Source: Salinirussus salinus
Lineage (GTDB): Archaea; Halobacteriota; Halobacteria; Halobacteriales; Haloarculaceae
NCBI RefSeq assembly: GCF_009831455.1
Contig: NZ_WOWO01000002.1
Span: 868,001-932,000 of the forward strand
Reading direction: 5' to 3'
DNA: 64,000 bases
Shown piece after piece: positions 59,949-64,000 of the stretch (position 1 is the first letter of the stretch; every line of letters begins with the position of its first letter). A program made the position numbers and the translations under genes. A model generated the notes under the pieces. That model had not been told where the DNA came from. It saw only the letters and a program-made list of their open reading frames with translations, and did no database searches.

Positions 59949-61940
59949 TCAGGCCGCCCAGGGCGGGAGCGCCGTGACGTCGATCCCCCACGCGAACGGC
60001 AGCCAGGTCAGCGAGAGGAGGATGATGAGGAGGACGCCGAGGAGGTTGAGGCCGAACCCGGTCCGGACCATCTGTGGCATCGTGATGTATCCCGACCCGA
60101 AGACGACGGCGTTCGGCGGCGTGGCGACGGGGAGCATAAAGGCGAAGGAGGCGGCAGTCGCGCCGGCGACCATGACCGCGTAGGGGTGGACCGAGAGCCC
60201 GAGCGCCAGCGACGCCAGGACCGGCATCAGCATCGCGGTCGTCGCGGTGTTCGACGTGACCTCCGTCATGAAGATAGTCAACACGACCACCACCGCGACG
60301 ACGGCCAGCATCGAGGCCCCCTCGAGTGCGCCCAGTTGCTCGCCGATCCACACCGCCAGCCCCGTCTCGTCGAAGGCGCTCGCGATCGAGAGTCCGCCGC
60401 CGAACAGCAGGATGACGCCCCAGGGGATCTCAAGCGCCGTCGTCCAATCCAGCAGGAAGGTGAGCTCCCCCTCCGAGTCACGCGCCGGGATCAGAAAGAG
60501 CGCGAGCGCCCCGGCGACGGCGATAGTGCTGTCGTCGACCATCGGCAGCACACCCTCGACCACCAGGTCCTCCGAGAGCCACCCCAGGACGACGAAGTCG
60601 TTGATCACGTAGGGCCGGGAGATCCACGCCAGTGCCGTGAGTCCGAACACCGCGAGCACCAGTTTCTCCTCGCGTTTCATCCCGCCGAGAGCCTCCAGTC
60701 GCTCGTCGATGACGCCGACACCGCCGGGAACCCGGTCGATCTCGGGCCTGATCAGAAACTTTGTGACGTAGACCCAGATGAGCACCACGCCCACGACGGC
60801 GATCGGGATCCCGTAGGTCATCCACTGGAAGAAGGAGACCTCCTGGCCGAACTGCGCCTCGACGACGCCCGCGAAGACGATGTTCGGCGGCGTTCCGATG
60901 AGCGTGCCGACGCCGCCGACCGACGCCGCGTAGGCGATACACAGCATCAGCCCGGTGCCGAAGTCGAACTCCCCCTGTTCGACCGTGACTGACGGGTCCT
61001 GCTGGCGGACCAGGTCAGCGACCTGCAGGACGACCGCCAGACCGATAGGGGTCATCATCACCACCGTGGCCGTGTTCGACACCCACATCGAGAGGAACGC
61101 GGTCGCGGCCATGAACCCGAGGATGATCCGGGTCGGACTGGTGCCGATCGCGCGGATCGTCCGGAGCGCGATCCGCCGGTGGAGCCCCCACCGCTGGAGG
61201 CTCACCGCGATGAAAAACCCGCCGATGAACAGGAAGATCAGCGTGCTCGCGTAGGGTTGTGTGGCGCCGCCCGGCTCGACTGCGCCGGTCGCCGGCAGCA
61301 AGACGACCGGCAACAGCGACGTGGCCGGGATCGGGATCGCCTCGGAGATCCACCACACCGCCACCCACGCCGTGGTCGCGCCGACGGCCTGCCCGGCCGG
61401 GGAGAGCCCCTCGGGAGTGGGGGCGGCCAGAAGCACCACGAACAGCAGGGGGCCGAGCAGGAGACCGATCTTCTGTCGGCGGCTGTAGCGCCCGCCGGTG
61501 TCGAAGGACGACCCCTCTTCGGTCCGGGCGAACCCGGCGTCGAAGTCGCCAGTCTCGTCGTCTTCGGGGGTGTCCCCGCCGGTCTCGTCGTCGGGGTCGT
61601 CCCCGCCGTTCCCGCCGTCGCCGGGGGCGTTCCCCCCGTTGCTGCTCGGGCCGCCGCCGTCCGGACCGCTACCGCTTCCCCCGCCACCCTGGCCACCGGA
61701 GGAGCCGCCACCTCCCCCACCGGGTGACGGGCCGCTCGTGCGTGCCGGGCCCTGGCCGGCCCCGGCCGGGGGTGACCGGTCGTCCCCGAACAGCCGTTCG
61801 GCCAGTTCCCGCTCCCGCTCGTCCATCCCCGGCGAGTTCTCCAGCAGCGCAACGGGCTCCATTCGGAGCAGCCGTCTCGTCTCCCGGTCCAGCCGCCACA
61901 GATGCCGCCACAGCCGGCCGGCCCGTGACCTGTCGGCCAT
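59949..61940 (-). CDS. SLC13/DASS-family anion (dicarboxylate) transporter
   Basis: A 663-residue transporter. The N-terminal cytoplasmic part (about 150 residues) contains a Gly/Ser/Asp-rich disordered stretch (about 60-140). About eleven helices follow with the two SNT signatures, WVSNTATVV and VTSNTATTAM. Members move dicarboxylates, citrate or sulfate with sodium; the substrate here is unknown, though sulfate- or molybdate-like anions are possible in this setting. Start ATG at 61940. Confidence 0.88.
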   Translation of the reverse strand: MADRSRAGRLWRHLWRLDRETRRLLRMEPVALLENSPGMDERERELAERLFGDDRSPPAGAGQGPARTSGPSPGGGGGGSSGGQGGGGSGSGPDGGGPSSNGGNAPGDGGNGGDDPDDETGGDTPEDDETGDFDAGFARTEEGSSFDTGGRYSRRQKIGLLLGPLLFVVLLAAPTPEGLSPAGQAVGATTAWVAVWWISEAIPIPATSLLPVVLLPATGAVEPGGATQPYASTLIFLFIGGFFIAVSLQRWGLHRRIALRTIRAIGTSPTRIILGFMAATAFLSMWVSNTATVVMMTPIGLAVVLQVADLVRQQDPSVTVEQGEFDFGTGLMLCIAYAASVGGVGTLIGTPPNIVFAGVVEAQFGQEVSFFQWMTYGIPIAVVGVVLIWVYVTKFLIRPEIDRVPGGVGVIDERLEALGGMKREEKLVLAVFGLTALAWISRPYVINDFVVLGWLSEDLVVEGVLPMVDDSTIAVAGALALFLIPARDSEGELTFLLDWTTALEIPWGVILLFGGGLSIASAFDETGLAVWIGEQLGALEGASMLAVVAVVVVLTIFMTEVTSNTATTAMLMPVLASLALGLSVHPYAVMVAGATAASFAFMLPVATPPNAVVFGSGYITMPQMVRTGFGLNLLGVLLIILLSLTWLPFAWGIDVTALPPWAA

Positions 61941-62039
61941 GCGTCACAATTGCGCGACCACGATCAAAAGCCTGTGGTGGACCGGCCTGATGGCAGACCG
62001 ACCGGCACGGTTAACTACGCCACGGGCGCCACCCGGTGT

Positions 62040-62468
62040 ATGGACCTACCGGAGATCTGGGAAAACAGGGTCCGGTTCGAGGAAACCGACCGGCAGGGCA
62101 TCGTCTTCTACGGCAACTACGTCACCTTCCAGGACGAGACGGTCACGCAGTTCTTCCGCGAGACCGGCTTCGACTACACGGAGCGACACCAGGAGTGGGA
62201 CGTCCACGTCGTCAACGTCGACCTGAACTATCACGGCCAGGCGGACGTCGGCGACGAACTCGTCCACGGCGTCCGGGTCGAGTCGTTCGGCACCTCGAGC
62301 ATGACCTTCGAGTACGCCGCCCACCGGGCCGACGACGGCTCTCTCCTCGTCGACGGGTCGGTCACCCACGTCGCGGTCGACGGGGAGACCCGGGAGCCGA
62401 CTCGGATCCCCGATGACTTCCGGGCGGCCGTCCGGGAGTTCCAGGACGAGCCACCCGTGGAGTCCTGA
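62040..62468 (+). CDS. Hotdog-fold acyl-CoA thioesterase
   Basis: A 142-residue 4HBT-type thioesterase: RFEETDRQGIVFYGNYVTFQDE carries the active-site Asp (TDRQGIVFYGNY), and VNVDLNYHGQADVGDELVHGVRV is the beta sheet. It hydrolyses an acyl-CoA; the substrate is unknown. TATA-like cggttaactac (62007-62017) is about 30 nt before the ATG at 62040. It is divergent from the transporter. Confidence 0.88.
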   Translation: MDLPEIWENRVRFEETDRQGIVFYGNYVTFQDETVTQFFRETGFDYTERHQEWDVHVVNVDLNYHGQADVGDELVHGVRVESFGTSSMTFEYAAHRADDGSLLVDGSVTHVAVDGETREPTRIPDDFRAAVREFQDEPPVES

Positions 62469-62503
62469 CGGCCCGGCGCTGCCGCGCGCCACGTGCCGGG
62501 GCT

Positions 62504-62536
62504 GAGAGGCAAGCTAGGACCCGGAGAGGCAAGCTA
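62504..62536 (+). promoter_or_regulatory. Tandem 20-bp direct repeat upstream of moaC
   Basis: GAGAGGCAAGCTA occurs at 62504-62516 and 62524-62536, exactly 20 bp (about two helical turns) apart. The second copy ends 27 bp before the moaC ATG, where the TATA box would be. It could be an operator with two co-facing sites. Confidence 0.5.
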
Positions 62537-62563
62537 CAACCCTCCCGCGGACGAACGGCAGGT

Positions 62564-63046
62564 ATGAGCGACGACCTCACACACACCGACGAGACAGGCG
62601 AGGCGCAGATGGTCGACGTGGGCGACAAGCCCGACTCCCGGCGGCGGGCGGTCGCCGCGGGCCAGCTCGAACTGCGGCCGTCGACCGTCGAGGCGGTCCG
62701 GGACGACGAGGTGGAGAAGGGCAACGTGCTCGCTACCGCCCGCGTCGGCGCCGTTCAGGCGGTCAAACACACCTGGGAGACGGTCCCGATGTGTCACCAG
62801 ATCCCCATCACGAACGTCGATACCGACTTCTCGCTGGACGCCGAGGCCGGGACCGTCGACCTCGAGGTCGCGGTCGAGACGACCGGCAAGACCGGCTGCG
62901 AGATGGAGGCTCTGGAAGGGGTGACGACGGGACTGAACGTCGTCCTTGACATGGTGAAGGCGGCCGAGAAGAATGCGGACGGACAGTACCCCGAGACGCG
63001 GCTCACCGACGTCCGGGTCGTCGAGAAGGTGAAGCGGTCGGTCTGA
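62564..63046 (+). CDS. moaC: Cyclic pyranopterin monophosphate synthase MoaC
   Basis: A 160-residue enzyme that turns the MoaA product into cPMP, the first stable intermediate of molybdopterin synthesis. MVDVGDKPDSRRRAVA, KHTWETVPMCHQIPI (metal- and substrate-binding) and TGKTGCEMEALEGVT are intact. The ATG is 27 bp after a tandem repeat. It is convergent with moaA, with 33 bp between them. Confidence 0.95.
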   Translation: MSDDLTHTDETGEAQMVDVGDKPDSRRRAVAAGQLELRPSTVEAVRDDEVEKGNVLATARVGAVQAVKHTWETVPMCHQIPITNVDTDFSLDAEAGTVDLEVAVETTGKTGCEMEALEGVTTGLNVVLDMVKAAEKNADGQYPETRLTDVRVVEKVKRSV

Positions 63047-63079
63047 CGGTCGGTGCTCCGCCAGCGCGGCCCCGGGTGG

Positions 63080-64000
63080 TCAGTCGTCGGCGGTCGCGGG
63101 CTTTCTGACGTACTTCTCGTTGAGCACCCACTCGCCGTCCTCCTCGACGAGGTACTCGCCGTAGTAGGGGACGCGGTTCGCGACGGTCTCCCGGAAGGTC
63201 TCCCGGATCTCGGGTTTGGTCATCCCGCCCATCGGACGGTGGTCGTCGCCGCGATTGAGGCAGCCCTTCAGCTTGCCGTCGTGGGTCACCCGGACGCGCT
63301 CGCAGTTGGCACAGAACTCCTCGTTCTCGACGGGGTCGACGATCTCTACCATCCCCTCTCCGTCCCCGTCCTCGGAACTCACGTAGTAGCGCCGGCGGTC
63401 GTGCATCTCGCGGTGTTCGACCCGGTCGGCCTGCTCCTCGAGCCAGCCGTGGACGCGGTCGATGTCGACCGCCCACTCCGGATTGCCGACGAGCTCGGGC
63501 ATGTACTCGATGAGCTGGAGCTGGAGGCCGTCGTTTGCGGCGACGTGGTCGACCATCCGGGGAATGTAGCCCGCGGTCGCCTCGAAGACCACCATGTTCA
63601 GCTTGACGGGAGCGAGGCCCGCCGCCAGCGCGGCCTCCACGCCCTCGATGACCTGGTCGTAGGCACCGCTTTTGGTTATCTGTGCGAAATCGTCGGGGTC
63701 GAGTGCGTCCTGGGAGACGTTGACCCGTTCCAGCCCCGCTGCCTTCAGGTCCGGCGCCCGACCGGGGAGGAACGTGCCGTTGGTCGTCATCGAGACCTCC
63801 ATTCCGTCGGGGGTCCGGCGGATGATCTCCTCCAGGTCCTGCCGGAGCATCGGCTCGCCGCCGGTGAACTTGACTGCCTCGACGTCGAACTCCCGGGCCA
63901 CTTCCAGGAAGCGGACCACGTCGTCGGTGTCCATCTCGTGGTCCTGCGCGTCCATCGGCCCGCGGGTGTCGCCGAGCCCCTCGTTGTGACAGTAGACGCA
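63080..64000 (-). CDS. moaA: GTP 3',8-cyclase MoaA, 5' end outside the window
   Basis: A radical-SAM enzyme that starts molybdopterin synthesis from GTP. At the right edge the frame reads [10 protein letters not shown], the last two cysteines of the CxxxCxxC cluster; the first lies beyond the window. Downstream: [30 protein letters not shown], and the C-terminal Fe4S4 motif [21 protein letters not shown]. The start is not visible. It is convergent with moaC, so the pair is not an operon. Confidence 0.95.
   Translation of the reverse strand, partial: CVYCHNEGLGDTRGPMDAQDHEMDTDDVVRFLEVAREFDVEAVKFTGGEPMLRQDLEEIIRRTPDGMEVSMTTNGTFLPGRAPDLKAAGLERVNVSQDALDPDDFAQITKSGAYDQVIEGVEAALAAGLAPVKLNMVVFEATAGYIPRMVDHVAANDGLQLQLIEYMPELVGNPEWAVDIDRVHGWLEEQADRVEHREMHDRRRYYVSSEDGDGEGMVEIVDPVENEEFCANCERVRVTHDGKLKGCLNRGDDHRPMGGMTKPEIRETFRETVANRVPYYGEYLVEEDGEWVLNEKYVRKPATADD

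Overview
The window is a stretch of a haloarchaeal chromosome (class Halobacteria). The evidence is a very high GC content, strongly acidic proteins, leaderless genes with a TATA-like box 25-35 nt upstream, TFB and other archaeal-type genes (GatC/GatA, RNase P Rpp21, YhbY), a 7S SRP RNA, Tat lipoproteins, and families known mainly from haloarchaea (TbsP, DUF5798, DUF63). I cannot fix the genus.

Layout. 1-12 kb: an acidic coiled-coil protein (cut by the left edge), msrB, a winged-helix regulator, a PH-like protein with an apparent one-base frameshift, tRNA-Leu(CAA) followed by copies of its own 3' end, an oxidoreductase, an IMPase, a DUF63 protein, a fused E1-like/YcaO enzyme, TbsP and TFB. 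12-22 kb: gatC-gatA-sugar kinase, a CBS protein, two glycosyltransferases, an unusual histidine kinase, an rnp4 / YhbY / MscS run, and the SRP RNA on the minus strand. 22-29 kb: signalling (hybrid kinase plus receiver, FilR1-like regulator, PAS kinase, RecA-like ATPase). 29-36 kb: mixed metabolism (crotonase, MBL hydrolase, DyP-type peroxidase-like protein, two alpha/beta hydrolases, UspA).

36.7-41.6 kb holds two compact metabolic units. One is an arsenic operon (arsR-arsC-arsM-acr3) with a dyad over its promoter. The other is a cobalt-type nitrile hydratase set (beta, alpha, His-tailed accessory protein). tRNA-Arg(UCG) and an acyl-CoA group follow (phosphotransferase, enoyl-CoA hydratase, MDR reductase, acyl-CoA ligase).

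46.6-64 kb is a molybdenum/tungsten region: MoaB, a MOSC protein, a MOT1-type transporter, a small molybdopterin-oxidoreductase domain, a WtpABC-type oxyanion ABC transporter, a JAMM protease, two beta-grasp (MoaD/SAMP-like) proteins, four uncharacterised small proteins, a tungsten-type aldehyde ferredoxin oxidoreductase, an SLC13 transporter, a thioesterase, MoaC and MoaA (cut by the right edge). A plausible reading is that the oxyanion is imported, pterin is built by MoaA/MoaC/MoaB with a MoaD-like sulfur carrier, and the cofactor is loaded into the aldehyde oxidoreductase. The most interesting part is the beta-grasp pair. One protein has its Gly-Gly buried before an 18-residue tail and lies head-to-head with a JAMM protease that could trim it. 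The other ends in Cys-Cys where Gly-Gly would be expected.
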